Below are positions 8,368 through 18,046 of a stretch of DNA of 64,000 bases, in pieces. A model generated the notes under the pieces. The model was not told the DNA's origin and made no database searches. It saw only the letters and a program-made list of their open reading frames with translations. Source of the DNA: Streptomyces sioyaensis (GTDB taxonomy: Bacteria; Actinomycetota; Actinomycetes; Streptomycetales; Streptomycetaceae); contig NZ_SDIF01000022.1 of assembly GCF_004122735.1 (NCBI RefSeq), positions 28,714 to 92,713 of the forward strand, in the 5' to 3' direction. Every line of letters starts with the position of its first letter. The first letter of the stretch is position 1. The position numbers and the translations under genes were made by a program.

Positions 8368-9108
8368 GTGCGCATCCTCGTCATGAATCCGAACACCACG
8401 GCTTCGATGACCGCCTCGATCCGGGCGATCGCCGAAGCGAGTGCATCCCCCGGTACCGAGATCCTTGCGACCGAGCCCCTCTGGGGGCCCGAGTCGATCG
8501 AGGGGCACTTCGAGGGCTACCTCAGCGCCGCCGCCGTCCTGGACCGGCTCACCACCATCGACGTCCCCTTCGACGCCCTCGTCATGGCGGGGTTCGGCGA
8601 ACCCGGCCGCGAGGGTGCGCAGGAAGTCCTCGACGGACCTGTCCTGGACATCGCGGAGTGCGCGGCGCAGATGGCGATGCTGCTCGGGCACTCCTACGGC
8701 GTGGTCACGACCCTCGACCGGGCCGTCCCCCAGATCGAGGACCGACTGCGTACCGCCGGACTCCTTCAGCGTTGTGCGTCGGTGCGCGCCACCGGCCTCG
8801 GAGTACTGGAGCTGGAGGAGGACCCGGAGGTCACCGTCAAGGCGGTCATCGCGACCGCCCGGCGGTTGATCGAGGAGGACCGGGCCGAGGTGATCTGCCT
8901 CGGCTGCGGAGGGATGGCCGGCCTGCAGGAGAAGGTGTCCGCCGCTCTCGGCGTCCCGGTCGTGGACGGCGTCGCTGCTGCCGTGAAATTCGCCGAGGCG
9001 TGCCACGAACTGGGGCTCTCCACTTCCAAGGTCCGAAGCTTCGCCGGCCCCCGGCCCAAGACGATCGGCTCCTGGCCGCTCTCGACACACCTACGTGACG
9101 CCCGCTGA
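8368..9108 (+). CDS. Asp/Glu/hydantoin racemase family protein, allantoin/hydantoin racemase-like (copy 2)
   Basis: 246-residue paralogue of the racemase at 7299. The start MRILVMNPNTT is the usual N-terminus of this family, so the GTG at 8368, preceded by CGGAG six bases upstream, is preferred over the TTG at 8317 that lies at the edge of the operator repeat. The second catalytic cysteine is present (C180 in CLGCGGM), but the first is again replaced by glycine (G75 in VMAGFGEPG). The 105-residue distance equals that between the two cysteines I recall for hydantoin racemases, so the alignment is secure. It begins its own transcription unit that continues into symporter C and the allantoinase. 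Confidence 0.84.
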   Translation: MRILVMNPNTTASMTASIRAIAEASASPGTEILATEPLWGPESIEGHFEGYLSAAAVLDRLTTIDVPFDALVMAGFGEPGREGAQEVLDGPVLDIAECAAQMAMLLGHSYGVVTTLDRAVPQIEDRLRTAGLLQRCASVRATGLGVLELEEDPEVTVKAVIATARRLIEEDRAEVICLGCGGMAGLQEKVSAALGVPVVDGVAAAVKFAEACHELGLSTSKVRSFAGPRPKTIGSWPLSTHLRDAR

Positions 9109-9196
9109 GGCCCGGGTTACGCCCGCGCCTCGCACACGCACCACCCGCACGTCACCGTTCCCCGGAAATACTCCACCCCGTTCGATGGAGGACAGC

Positions 9197-10705
9197 GTGT
9201 CAGCACCGAACAACCCGGATCCCCGCCTCTACAACGAAGACCTCGGCCCGGCGCGTGAGCGCAAGTGGGGTACGTACAGCATCTTCGCGCTGTGGATGTC
9301 CGACACCCACGCGATCAGCAACTACGCCTTCGCGTCAAGCCTCTTCGTCATCGGCCTGCCCCCCTGGGAGGTCTTCGTCGCACTGCTCGTCGGCATCACG
9401 ATCGTGTACGGGTTCATGAACCGGATGGGCCACGCCGGTCACCGCACCGGCGTACCCTTTCCGGTGCTTGCGCGGGCGAGCTGGGGCGTCTTCGGAGCGA
9501 ACATACCCGCACTGATCCGCGCGATCATGGCAGTCGCCTGGTACGGCATCCAGACCTGGCTCGCCTCGGAGGCATTGGTGCTCCTGGGCATCCAGATCGC
9601 GCCGGGTCTCGCGCAGTACGACCACAACTCCATCCTCGGCCTGTCCACCCTCGGTTGGATCGCCTTCTTGGTGATGTGGGGCCTGCAGGCGCTGCTGCTG
9701 ACCCGCGGCATGGAGTTCATCCGCAGGATTCAGGACTTCGCCACCGGCCCAGTGGTCTGGCTCGTCATGGTCGCGCTCGCCATCTGGCTGCTGGTGAAGG
9801 CCGACGGGGACATCTCACTGACCAAGAGCCTGACCGGCCTCGGTGGAGGCGAGCAGTTCCACCAGAGTGTGATCGCGGTGAGCCTGACCGTGGCCACCTT
9901 CCTGACGCTCGTCCTCAATTACGCCGACTTCGCCCGCTTCACGCCCGACCACCGTTCCTACCGACGAGGGAACCTCCTCGGACTGCCGGTGAACTTCACC
10001 GCCTTCGCGGTTGTCTCCGTCCTGATGACGGCAGGCACCATCGCCGTCTTCGGCGACGCGATCTCCGACCCGGTCGAGGTGATCCACCGGATCGACAACC
10101 CGTGGGTGACGGTGATCGGCGCGCTCTCCTTCATGATCGCCACCGTGGGCATCAATGTCGTCGCCAACTTCGTCTCACCGGCCTACGACTTCGCCAACTT
10201 GGTACCGAAGTACCTGAACTTCAAGCGCGGCGGCATGATCACAGCAGTGCTGGCGATCGTGGTGATGCCGTGGAAGCTCTACTCCAGCCCGGTGGTGATC
10301 CAGTACTTCCTCGGTGCGCTGGGCGCGTTCCTCGGTCCGCTGGTCGCCATCCTCCTCGTCGACTACTACCTGATCCGCCGCGGCAGGATCGACGTCGATG
10401 CGCTGTTCCGCGCCGACCGGGCTGGTGCGTACTACTACCGCAAGGGGTTCAATCCGAACGGCATCATCGCGTTCGTGCCGGCAGCGGTCATCTGCGCGGT
10501 GCTGGCGCTCGACAAGGACTTCCAGGACGTCGCACCGTTCTCCTGGGTCTTCGGCCTGGTGATCGGTGGGGCGCTGTACTACTGGCGGTCCGCGGCCTCC
10601 CGGGTTGTCGGGAAGCTCGACCACACCATGATCGCCTCCGAGCTGGCACCGTCCGGCCCTGACACGGCACAAGTCCGTGAAGAGGTTCCCTCCACGGAGC
10701 ACTGA
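9197..10705 (+). CDS. NCS1-family nucleobase/allantoin/hydantoin symporter (copy C)
   Basis: Third NCS1 symporter of the cluster, 502 residues and about twelve helices. It has the shared blocks [52 protein letters not shown] and [21 protein letters not shown] 9197 is chosen because GGAGG at 9187-9191 is ideally spaced and the protein then starts [18 protein letters not shown], matching copy A; an upstream ATG at 9185 is in frame. It lies 88 bases after racemase 2 and 106 before the allantoinase, so it is probably in one operon with both. Of the three copies this has the strongest contextual case for allantoin itself. Confidence 0.88.
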   Translation: MSAPNNPDPRLYNEDLGPARERKWGTYSIFALWMSDTHAISNYAFASSLFVIGLPPWEVFVALLVGITIVYGFMNRMGHAGHRTGVPFPVLARASWGVFGANIPALIRAIMAVAWYGIQTWLASEALVLLGIQIAPGLAQYDHNSILGLSTLGWIAFLVMWGLQALLLTRGMEFIRRIQDFATGPVVWLVMVALAIWLLVKADGDISLTKSLTGLGGGEQFHQSVIAVSLTVATFLTLVLNYADFARFTPDHRSYRRGNLLGLPVNFTAFAVVSVLMTAGTIAVFGDAISDPVEVIHRIDNPWVTVIGALSFMIATVGINVVANFVSPAYDFANLVPKYLNFKRGGMITAVLAIVVMPWKLYSSPVVIQYFLGALGAFLGPLVAILLVDYYLIRRGRIDVDALFRADRAGAYYYRKGFNPNGIIAFVPAAVICAVLALDKDFQDVAPFSWVFGLVIGGALYYWRSAASRVVGKLDHTMIASELAPSGPDTAQVREEVPSTEH

Positions 10706-10811
10706 ACTCCGCTCACCACCGGACACCCCGAAGGCAGCGCCTCCGGGCCCGTCGGCCGAGCACGTGCACCGTCGCGTGCCCGGCCGTGAGACAGAAAGGG
10801 CGGAAGCCCGC

Positions 10812-12152
10812 ATGCCAGACCTTGATGTGGTATTCCGAGCCCCGCGGGTGGTGACCGCAGCCGGCGAGGTTGCGCGCTGCATCGGCGTGGCCGAGGGGCG
10901 GATCGTGGCCATCGAGCCGCTCGATGCGGACTTGCCGGCGGAGCGGGTCATCGCGCTCGGCGAGGACGTGGTCCTTCTGCCCGGCCTCGTGGACACCCAT
11001 GTTCACGTGAACGAGCCGGGCCGCACCGAGTGGGAGGGGTTCGCCAGCGCGACGCGCGCGGCCGCCGCCGGTGGGATCACCACTCTCATCGACATGCCGC
11101 TCAACAGCGTTCCCCCCACGACCAACACCAGCGCCCTGAAGGTCAAACGCAAGGCCGCGGAAGGGCAGTCGTGGGTCGACGTCGGTTTCTGGGGCGGTGC
11201 GCTGCCCGACAACCTCGCCGACCTGCGGGCCCTTCACGACGCAGGAGTGTTCGGGTTCAAGTGCTTCCTGTTGCACTCGGGCGTCGACGAGTTCCCGCAT
11301 CTGGAGCCGGAGCAGCTTGAGCGCGCCCTGCGGGAGACCGCATCCTTCGGCGCGCTGATGATCGTGCACGCCGAGGACGCGCACGCGATCGATCGAGCGG
11401 CCACACCCCATGGAGAGAGCTACCAGGACTTCCTCCGTTCCCGGCCGCGCGGCGCGGAGAACCTCGCCATCGCGCAGGTCATCGAGTCGGCACGATGGAC
11501 CGGGGCCCGGGTGCACATCCTGCACCTGTCGAGTTCCGATGCTCTGCCCATGATCGCTTCGGCCCGGCGCGATGGCGTACAGCTCACGGTCGAGACGTGT
11601 CCGCACTACCTGTCCTTCACCGCGGAGGAGATTCCCGACGGTGCGACACAGTTCAAATGCTGCCCGCCGATCCGGGAGGCGGCCAACCGCGAGCTGCTGT
11701 GGCAAGGCCTGGGCGCCGGCGTCATCGACATGGTCGTTTCCGACCATTCGCCGTGCATCGAGGAACTCAAGCGATTCGACATCGGTGACTTCGGGGTCGC
11801 ATGGGGCGGGATCGCCTCCCTGCAACTGGGCCTGCCCGCCGTCTGGACCGAAGCCCGCAAGCGCGGCTACGCCCTGACCGACGTCGTGCGGTGGATGGCG
11901 GAGAGCCCCGCCCAACAGGCCGGATTGCTTCATAAGGGCCGCATCGCGCTCGGGGGCGCCGCCGACTTCTGCGTCTTCGCCCCGGACGAGGCAGCCGTCG
12001 TGGACGTCGCGAACCTGCAGCACAAGAACCCGGTATCCGCCTACTGCGGCCGAGCGCTCGCCGGCACGGTGCGCAGCACCTGGCTGAACGGTGTGCAGAT
12101 CGACATCGGCGACGAACCGCGCGGACGGCTCCTGAAAAGGGGGATGGCGTGA
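10812..12152 (+). CDS. allB: Allantoinase (amidohydrolase superfamily)
   Basis: Hydrolyses (S)-allantoin to allantoate in the cytosol. The 446-residue protein shows the full binuclear metal site of the cyclic amidohydrolases: H63 and H65 in [10 protein letters not shown], a lysine at 150 (FGFKCFL) in the carbamylated-lysine position, H186 in [10 protein letters not shown]238 in HILHLSS, and D311 in VVSDHSPC. The start at ATG 10812 follows AAAGGG and fits family length; the longer upstream frame is non-coding in character. It follows symporter C in the same direction. No allantoate amidohydrolase or ureidoglycolate gene is present, so the product must be processed by genes elsewhere. Confidence 0.92.
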   Translation: MPDLDVVFRAPRVVTAAGEVARCIGVAEGRIVAIEPLDADLPAERVIALGEDVVLLPGLVDTHVHVNEPGRTEWEGFASATRAAAAGGITTLIDMPLNSVPPTTNTSALKVKRKAAEGQSWVDVGFWGGALPDNLADLRALHDAGVFGFKCFLLHSGVDEFPHLEPEQLERALRETASFGALMIVHAEDAHAIDRAATPHGESYQDFLRSRPRGAENLAIAQVIESARWTGARVHILHLSSSDALPMIASARRDGVQLTVETCPHYLSFTAEEIPDGATQFKCCPPIREAANRELLWQGLGAGVIDMVVSDHSPCIEELKRFDIGDFGVAWGGIASLQLGLPAVWTEARKRGYALTDVVRWMAESPAQQAGLLHKGRIALGGAADFCVFAPDEAAVVDVANLQHKNPVSAYCGRALAGTVRSTWLNGVQIDIGDEPRGRLLKRGMA

Positions 12153-12254
12153 CCGATGCGGCCTTGGGCCCGGCTGGGCAGCGTTCTGGCCGGTCTCGCG
12201 TTCGGGGGCACAACAGGCCCCGACCCGATACCGATGTCCTCGGAACTGCGCAGG

Positions 12255-13052
12255 TCACCCTGCGGGCTCGATGACCTCGACCGGAACCCCGAGGTCGCGG
12301 ATGGCCGCGATCTCACTTTCGGAAGTGGCGGAGTCCGTGATGACGGCCTCGTAGGCGCTGATTGCTCCGAACGCGTGGGTAGCGGTCTTGCCGAATTTGG
12401 AATGGTCGGCGAGCAAGAGGGCGCGGTCGGAACAGGCGATCATGGACTCCTTGACGTCCGCGTACTCCCGCAAGGGGTGGAAGAGCCGCCCTTCGAGAAT
12501 GGCGGTGGCGGACATCAGGGCGATGTCGGCCTGGATCCGGGACAGGGCGCGGGCCACCTCGGGTCCGGTGCACGAGTTGAACTCACCGCGGTACTCGCCG
12601 CCCAGCAAGGTGACCGTCGTGTCCGGTGCGGTACCCAGGAGTTGGGCGATGCCAACGGAGTTGGTGATCACGGTGAGCTGCGCAATGCCCGTGAGGGAAG
12701 CAGCCAGGGGGTACAGCGTGGTGGAGTCATCCATCACCACCGTGTTGCCGGGCTGGATCCATGCCGCCGCGAACTCGCAGATGGCTTGCTTGGCCGGGAG
12801 GTTCTCGCCCTCGCGGAAGCGGGTGGCGGTCTCCATGGTCAGGGCGGGGAAGGCGGCGGCCCGGCCGCGCTTCTTGCGGAGCAGATGCCGGCCGGCCAGG
12901 TCGTCGAGGTCGCGGTGCATCGTCATCAGACTCACGTGGAAGTGGTCCGCCAGCTCGTCGATACGGGTTTCGCCGTGCTCGACGACGTAGCGCAGGATGC
13001 TCTGGCGTCGCTGTTCGAGGGTGGCGTGCGACGACCGTGCCTTGTTGGGCAC
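12255..13052 (-). CDS. DeoR-family transcriptional regulator (sugar-alcohol block, left)
   Basis: 265-residue repressor. The N-terminal helix-turn-helix at about 25-50 reads ETRIDELADHFHVSLMTMHR, in which the usual TIRRDL of the recognition region is TMHRDL. The C-terminal sugar-phosphate sensor domain (about 90-260) has VVMDDSTTLYPLA, LTVITNSVGIAQ and ALLLADHSKFGK. The GTG start at 13052 is preceded by GGGAG. It lies 35 bases downstream of the dehydrogenase and is co-directional with it, so it is the last gene of the leftward polyol operon. DeoR proteins of this kind usually respond to phosphorylated sugars or polyols and repress their own cluster. Confidence 0.87.
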   Translation of the reverse strand: MPNKARSSHATLEQRRQSILRYVVEHGETRIDELADHFHVSLMTMHRDLDDLAGRHLLRKKRGRAAAFPALTMETATRFREGENLPAKQAICEFAAAWIQPGNTVVMDDSTTLYPLAASLTGIAQLTVITNSVGIAQLLGTAPDTTVTLLGGEYRGEFNSCTGPEVARALSRIQADIALMSATAILEGRLFHPLREYADVKESMIACSDRALLLADHSKFGKTATHAFGAISAYEAVITDSATSESEIAAIRDLGVPVEVIEPAG

Positions 13053-13087
13053 GTATGTCTCCCTTCCCGGCCCTGCCGACAGGGCGG

Positions 13088-14137
13088 TCAGTTCTCCTGC
13101 GGACGCACGACGGTCTTGATCGCGGTCCGGTCGAGAGCACCCGCGGTGAGTGCTCGTTCGGTGTCCCCCAGCCGGTGGCGGTGGGTCACCAACCGGTCGA
13201 GTTCGACCTCGGCGGAGGCAGCCAGTGAGACCGCCGTCGGCCAGGTGTTGGCGTAGCGGAATGTGCCGGTGACCTCGATCTCGAAGTTTTGCACATGTGC
13301 CAACGGGAGCGGGATCGTGTCGCCGCCCATGCCGATCAGGATGACCTGCCCGGCGCGGCCCACCGCACGTATCGCCTCGTCCGCGGCTGCCGGGGCTCCG
13401 GAGCACTCCAGAAGTACGTCGGGCTCGAATCCGGTCCCGGAGATCCGGGTGGTGCGGGCGTCCACGGTGTGTGTGGCGCCCAGTTCGCGGGCCAGGTCGA
13501 GGCGGTGCGGGGCGATGTCGGTGACCATGACCTCGGCGGCGCCGAAGGCGCGGGCGGTCTGCGCGGCAATCAGGCCGATGGGGCCGGCGCCAGTGACCAG
13601 CACCCGCGATCCCGGGGAGATGCGGGCCTTGCGGCAGGCCGATATGCCGACGGACAACGGCTCCAGCAGAGCGGCGGCATCCGCGCTCAGACTGTCGGGG
13701 ACGGGGTGGGCGAAGTCCTCGTCCACGGCCACGTATTCGCACAGTGCGCCGTCGACGGGCGGGGTGGCGTAGAAGGAAACGTCGGGGCAGAGGTTGTAGC
13801 GGCCCGTACGGCACTGGGTGCAGCGTGCGCACGGGATGCCCGGTTCGAGGGACACGCGTCGGCCGACGGGGTGAAAGCCGGCGCCCGGTCCGCGGGCGAC
13901 GACCGTGCCGCTGGGCTCGTGACCGAGCACCATGGGGGTGCGGACGACGAAGTCTCCGATCCGGCCGTGCTCGTAGTAGTGGACGTCGGAGCCGCAGATG
14001 CCGACCGCTTCGACGCGGACGAGTACCTGGCCGGGTCCCGGAACCGGGACCGGCCGCTCCTCGATGACGAGGTCCTTGGGTGCGCGGAGCACGGCGGCGC
14101 GCATGGTGGCGGGGATGTGCGAGGGCAGAGGATTCAC
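13088..14137 (-). CDS. Zinc-dependent polyol (sorbitol/xylitol-type) dehydrogenase
   Basis: Medium-chain NAD(P)-dependent dehydrogenase of 349 residues that would oxidise a polyol to a ketose. Seen: the catalytic zinc region VGICGSDVHYYEHGRIGDF and GHEPSG, a four-cysteine structural zinc loop (PCARCTQCRTGRYNLC), and the Rossmann motif VTGAGPIGLIA. The YYEHGRIGDF block is typical of the sorbitol/xylitol dehydrogenase branch rather than ethanol dehydrogenases. It sits between the ABC permease genes and the DeoR gene in the same direction, so it likely acts on the polyol imported by that transporter. Exact substrate not assignable. Confidence 0.88.
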   Translation of the reverse strand: MNPLPSHIPATMRAAVLRAPKDLVIEERPVPVPGPGQVLVRVEAVGICGSDVHYYEHGRIGDFVVRTPMVLGHEPSGTVVARGPGAGFHPVGRRVSLEPGIPCARCTQCRTGRYNLCPDVSFYATPPVDGALCEYVAVDEDFAHPVPDSLSADAAALLEPLSVGISACRKARISPGSRVLVTGAGPIGLIAAQTARAFGAAEVMVTDIAPHRLDLARELGATHTVDARTTRISGTGFEPDVLLECSGAPAAADEAIRAVGRAGQVILIGMGGDTIPLPLAHVQNFEIEVTGTFRYANTWPTAVSLAASAEVELDRLVTHRHRLGDTERALTAGALDRTAIKTVVRPQEN

Positions 14138-14233
14138 AGTCGTCCTTCGGGCGCGGTCGGCAGGGACGGTCGGAGCTGGCGGATGTGGGCGAGGTCTTGC
14201 CGGCTGGATGGCCGGCCCGGGGGTTTCGGCCCC

Positions 14234-15145
14234 TTACTTGACGGCGCCCAGGGACAGCCCCTGGACGAGCTTGTCCTGGGCCGCGAAGCCGGCGGCGAGC
14301 ACGGGGAGGGAGATCAGGGTGGCTGCGGCGCAGACCTGGGCGAGGAAGAGTCCTTCGCCGGTGACGAAGCCGGTCAGGAAGACGGGCGAGGTGATCGCCG
14401 CCACGCCCGTGAGGACACGGGCGAACAGCATCTCGTTCCAGCTGAAGATGAAACAGATGAGCGCGGTCGCGGCGATGCCCGGGGCCGCTATCGGCGCCAC
14501 GATGCGGCGCAGGGTGGTGAGCAGACCTGCGCCGTCGATCTGGGCGGCCTCCAGGATCGAGATCGGCACCTCGGCGAGGAACGACCGCATCATCCACACG
14601 GCGATCGGCAGGTTCATGGACGTGTAGAGGATGACGAGCAGCCAGATGTTGTCCAGCAGGCCCGTGTTCTTGGCGAACAGGTAGATGGGCAGCAGACCCG
14701 CCACCGTCGGCAGCATTTTGGTGGACAGGAAGAAGAACAGCACATCCCGCCACTTGCGTACCGGCTTGATCGCCAGGGCGTAGGCCGCCGGAACCGCCAG
14801 CAGGAGCACCAGAAGGGTGGAGCCGATGCTGGCGGTCGCCGAGTTGATCAGCGCGGGCAGCGGACTTTGGCCGGTGGCGCTGCCGAAGAATTCCCGGTAT
14901 CCGGACAGCGTCAGGTGGGCCGCGAGCGACGGGGGATTGGTCGCGGCGTCCGTCTCGGAGTGGAAGGAGGTGAGCACCATCCACGCCACCGGGAGGAAGA
15001 AGAAGAGCCCGGCGCCCCAGGCGGTCAGCCCCCAGGCTGTGTTCCATCCCTTCCTCCGCCGAGCCGACGGAGGCTGCGGCAGGCGGTGGCGCGGGTTCCT
15101 GGTGGGCGGCGGCGCGCTGGCAACGGTGGGGAGGTGGGTGGTCAT
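14234..15145 (-). CDS. Carbohydrate ABC transporter permease, MalG/SmoG type (system 1)
   Basis: 303-residue inner-membrane subunit with about six helices. It contains the EAA coupling loop (LEAAQIDGAG) that docks to the ATPase, and the C-terminal LVQGLSLGAVK. After a cytosolic N-terminus rich in arginine and proline, the first helix is GAGLFFFLPVAWMVLTSF. Its ATG overlaps the stop of the partner permease by the ATGA arrangement, so translation is coupled. About 40-50 percent of residues look identical by eye to the system 2 copy at 20768. No ATP-binding subunit is encoded nearby; MsiK-like sharing is known in Streptomyces and inferred here. Confidence 0.9.
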   Translation of the reverse strand: MTTHLPTVASAPPPTRNPRHRLPQPPSARRRKGWNTAWGLTAWGAGLFFFLPVAWMVLTSFHSETDAATNPPSLAAHLTLSGYREFFGSATGQSPLPALINSATASIGSTLLVLLLAVPAAYALAIKPVRKWRDVLFFFLSTKMLPTVAGLLPIYLFAKNTGLLDNIWLLVILYTSMNLPIAVWMMRSFLAEVPISILEAAQIDGAGLLTTLRRIVAPIAAPGIAATALICFIFSWNEMLFARVLTGVAAITSPVFLTGFVTGEGLFLAQVCAAATLISLPVLAAGFAAQDKLVQGLSLGAVK

Positions 15146-16122
15146 CGTTGGGTCTCCTCGCGGAACAGCGACGACACCACGCGCAGGGCGAAGGTCGCGA
15201 TGACGATCGTGGCGACGAGGACGACGACGGCATTGGCTGACGCCTGGCCGTACTCGTGCGCCTGGTAGAAGGTCTCGTAGATCGAATAGGGCAGGTTGGC
15301 GGTGCCGAGCCCACCGGACGTCAGGGTGAAGACGGCGTCGAAGTTCTGCACGATGTAGATGGACCCGAGCAGCGTGCCCAGCTCCAGGTAACGGCGCAGG
15401 TGCGGCAGGGTGAGGTAGCGGAAGATCTGCAAGGGGCCCGCGCCGTCGACCCGGGCGGCCTCGATCGCGTCGGTGGGCTGGCTCTGCAGGCCGGCCAACA
15501 GGATCAGCATCATGAACGGCGTCCACTGCCAGATCAGGGAGGTCTCCACCGCGGTCTTGGGCATCGTGGAGAGCCAGTCCGGCTGCGCCGGGTGGTGACT
15601 GCCGAAGAGCTGGCCGACCCAGGTGAGAAGCCCGTTGAGCAGGCCGTAGTTGGGGTTGTAGAGGGCGTCCTTCCACAGCAGCGCCGCGGCCACCGGCACG
15701 AGCAGGAACGGTGCGATGAACAGGGTCCGCACGATGCCGCGACCGAGGAATGCCCGGTTGAGCAGCAGCGCGATGATCAGTCCGAGCACCAGGGAGACGG
15801 CGACGATGGACACGGTCATGATGACCGTCGTGCCGACCGCGGAGCGCAACTCGTTGTCGGTGAACACCCGCGCGTAGTTGGACAGCCCGGCGAAGTGACG
15901 GGACGTGGGATCGAGGGAGTTCCAGCTGAACGAGGAGATCACCAGGGTCACGACGAAGGGCAGCTGCGTGACGACGACCAGGAAGATCATCGCGGGGAGC
16001 AGCGGAGCGCGCCGGGCCCAGGAGCCCGTTCTGGCCAGTCGGGTGCGCGGTTCGGGGCCGGGTGACCGGCTGCTTGCGGCCACCCGCGCGGTCGTGCTGG
16101 TGGCGCGGCTCATAAGACTCAT
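15142..16122 (-). CDS. Carbohydrate ABC transporter permease, MalF/SmoF type (system 1)
   Basis: 326-residue inner-membrane permease, six or seven helices. The first is MIFLVVVTQLPFVVTLVISS, and the EAA loop is IEAARVDGAGPLQIFRYLTL. The pattern LIWQWTPFMMLILLAGLQSQ is shared with the system 2 copy at 19839 and with sorbitol/mannitol-type importers. It lies between the binding-protein gene (78 bases upstream) and its partner permease. Start at ATG 16122; a second in-frame ATG three codons later is equally possible. Confidence 0.9.
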   Translation of the reverse strand: MSLMSRATSTTARVAASSRSPGPEPRTRLARTGSWARRAPLLPAMIFLVVVTQLPFVVTLVISSFSWNSLDPTSRHFAGLSNYARVFTDNELRSAVGTTVIMTVSIVAVSLVLGLIIALLLNRAFLGRGIVRTLFIAPFLLVPVAAALLWKDALYNPNYGLLNGLLTWVGQLFGSHHPAQPDWLSTMPKTAVETSLIWQWTPFMMLILLAGLQSQPTDAIEAARVDGAGPLQIFRYLTLPHLRRYLELGTLLGSIYIVQNFDAVFTLTSGGLGTANLPYSIYETFYQAHEYGQASANAVVVLVATIVIATFALRVVSSLFREETQR

Positions 16123-16200
16123 GTCCGTCTCTCATCCGGGCTGAAGGGGGGATCCGAAGGCTGTCCGGCCCGGCCGGGGGGCGGGCCGGACAGCCTTGGG

Positions 16201-17559
16201 TCAGCGGTATTTCTTGGCGACCTGTTCAGCGAGCTTCTGGCCCTTGTCGAGCGCGGCCGGGACCGTCGTGTGACCGGCGATGGCAGAGCTGACGCCCTGT
16301 GAGACCTGGGTGCCCAGGCTGGTGAACTCCGGGATGCCGACGAATTGGATGCCGGCGGTCGGCCGGGGTTGCACGCCCGGGTGGCGCGGGTCCGCCGAGC
16401 TGATGGCGTTCAACGTCGGTTCCGCGAAAGCCGAAGCGGACTTGCGGTAGTCCGCGTTCGAGTACGTCGAGGCGCGCTTGCCCGCGGGGATACGGGACCA
16501 GCCGAGCTTGTCTCCGGCCAGCTTCTCGTAGCCCTTGCTCGACGCCCAGGAGATGAACTTCCAGGCGTCGTCCTGGTGCTTGCTCGCCTTCTCGATGCTC
16601 CAGGCCCAGGTGGCCAGCCAGCCCGCGCTGTCGGTCTTGTCGGTCGGCGCGGCAACGTATCCGATCTTTCCGGCCACCTTGGACTGCTTGGGGTCTTCAA
16701 GGGCGCCGGCGCCGGAGGTGGCGTCGTACCACATGGCGACCTTGCCCTGGCTCATGTTGTTGAGGCACTCGGTGAAACCGGCCTGCGACGCGCCGGATTC
16801 GCCGTGTTTGCGCACCAGGTCGACGTAGAACTGGGTCGCCTTCCGGAACGGCTGCGAGTTCACCTGCGCTTGCCAGTCCTTGGTGAACCAGGTGCCACCG
16901 AAGGTGTTGACGACCGTGGTCAGCGGGGCGAACAGCTCGCCCCACCCCGGCTGCCCGCGCAGGCAGATGCCCCGCATCCCGGGCTTGGCGCCGTCGGCCT
17001 TCGCGGCGAGGTCGGCCACCTGCTGCCAGGTGGGGTGGGCGGGCATGGTCAGGTGCTTGGCTGCGAAGACGTCCTTGCGGTACATGAGGAACGACGACTC
17101 GCCGTAGAACGGCTCGGCGTAGAGCTTGCCGTCGGCCGCGGTGAGCGACTCGGCCATGGGCTTGAGGATGTCGCCCTGGTCGAATGCCTTGTCCTTCGCC
17201 ACGTAGGAGTCGAGCGGCGTGAGCCAGCCGTTCTTGGCGTAGAAGGGCGCCTCGTAGTTGGTGAGTGTGGCCACGTCGTACTGGCCGGCCTGGTTGGAGA
17301 ACTCCTGGCTGGCCTTGTCGCGCAGGTCGTTCTCCGGGAGAACGGTGAAATTGACGTGGATTCCGGTCTGCCGGGTGAAGTTCTGCGCGGTGAGCTGCCG
17401 CAGGTCCTCCATCTGCGGGTTGTTCACCATCAGCACGCTGATCGAACGGCCACCGCCGCCGGCCGCGGTACCACCGGCACCTGCGCAACCGGTTGCCACC
17501 ACCGCCATGGCGGTGAGAACGGCAGCCGCGCACAGCGGCTTTGATCTGAATCTGATCAC
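16201..17559 (-). CDS. Extracellular sugar/polyol-binding lipoprotein (ABC system 1)
   Basis: 452-residue family 1 solute-binding protein that captures the substrate outside the membrane. The GTG at 17559 is strongly supported by GGAGGAG six bases upstream and gives a classic lipoprotein signal with lipobox ending at C25 (VVATGC), so the protein is lipid-anchored. Mature blocks ISVLMVNNPQMEDL, VPFYGESS-like EPFYGESSFLMYRKDVF and WYDATSGAGALEDP closely match the system 2 binding protein at 18455, showing recent duplication or a common polyol ligand. First gene of the leftward operon. Confidence 0.92.
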   Translation of the reverse strand: MIRFRSKPLCAAAVLTAMAVVATGCAGAGGTAAGGGGRSISVLMVNNPQMEDLRQLTAQNFTRQTGIHVNFTVLPENDLRDKASQEFSNQAGQYDVATLTNYEAPFYAKNGWLTPLDSYVAKDKAFDQGDILKPMAESLTAADGKLYAEPFYGESSFLMYRKDVFAAKHLTMPAHPTWQQVADLAAKADGAKPGMRGICLRGQPGWGELFAPLTTVVNTFGGTWFTKDWQAQVNSQPFRKATQFYVDLVRKHGESGASQAGFTECLNNMSQGKVAMWYDATSGAGALEDPKQSKVAGKIGYVAAPTDKTDSAGWLATWAWSIEKASKHQDDAWKFISWASSKGYEKLAGDKLGWSRIPAGKRASTYSNADYRKSASAFAEPTLNAISSADPRHPGVQPRPTAGIQFVGIPEFTSLGTQVSQGVSSAIAGHTTVPAALDKGQKLAEQVAKKYR

Positions 17560-17920
17560 TGCTCCTCCTTGAGAGGTGGGACTGAGTGACGCATGAACCG
17601 CGGGCCTGCCCCGGGGGGCGGGGCGGCCCAGGACCGCGGTGGCTCGCACGGGTCCGTTCAGGTGGGGCGCGACGAGCAGTCAGCAGACACGAGACCGGTT
17701 CGCATGGCGCCGTCCCGTCGCTGCCGCGTGAGGCGGGTCCAGTGGCGCTTTCCAGGTCGGGGAGGGAAGGCGCCACTGAACTTCACCCGTCCAGGAACGG
17801 CCCGGAACAGCGGTTGCTGACCGAAGGAGGACACGGGCCTGGAAGGGGCCGGGATGAACCCTTGCGCTCCAGGGGTGGGAGAGCGCGAAGGACTGTCGAC
17901 GGCATTCTTAGCAGAAGAGA

Positions 17921-17946
17921 CTCGCATTGTTAACACATCTTGCGAG
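17921..17946. promoter_or_regulatory. AT-rich inverted repeat CTCGCA-N14-TGCGAG with TGTTAACA core
   Basis: In an 895-base gap between the two divergent ABC operons, this is the only clearly AT-rich segment. It combines a perfect 6-base inverted repeat with a palindromic TGTTAACA at 17928-17935. Candidate operator for one of the two DeoR regulators and a likely promoter region for the leftward operon. Confidence 0.35.
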
Positions 17947-18046
17947 AATTAATGGCTAGATCTATCGTCGTGCCAATCGATCGGGGTCCTCAGCGCCCCG
18001 GCTCCGACGGAGGCCTCTCACTGTCGGTCACCGTTCCAGAGAGCAG

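Noticed and set aside
12255..15314. A 1019-residue minus-strand open frame spanning the DeoR, dehydrogenase and permease genes
   Set aside because: Only its last 265 codons (the DeoR protein) have coding motifs; the rest is out of frame with two well-supported genes.
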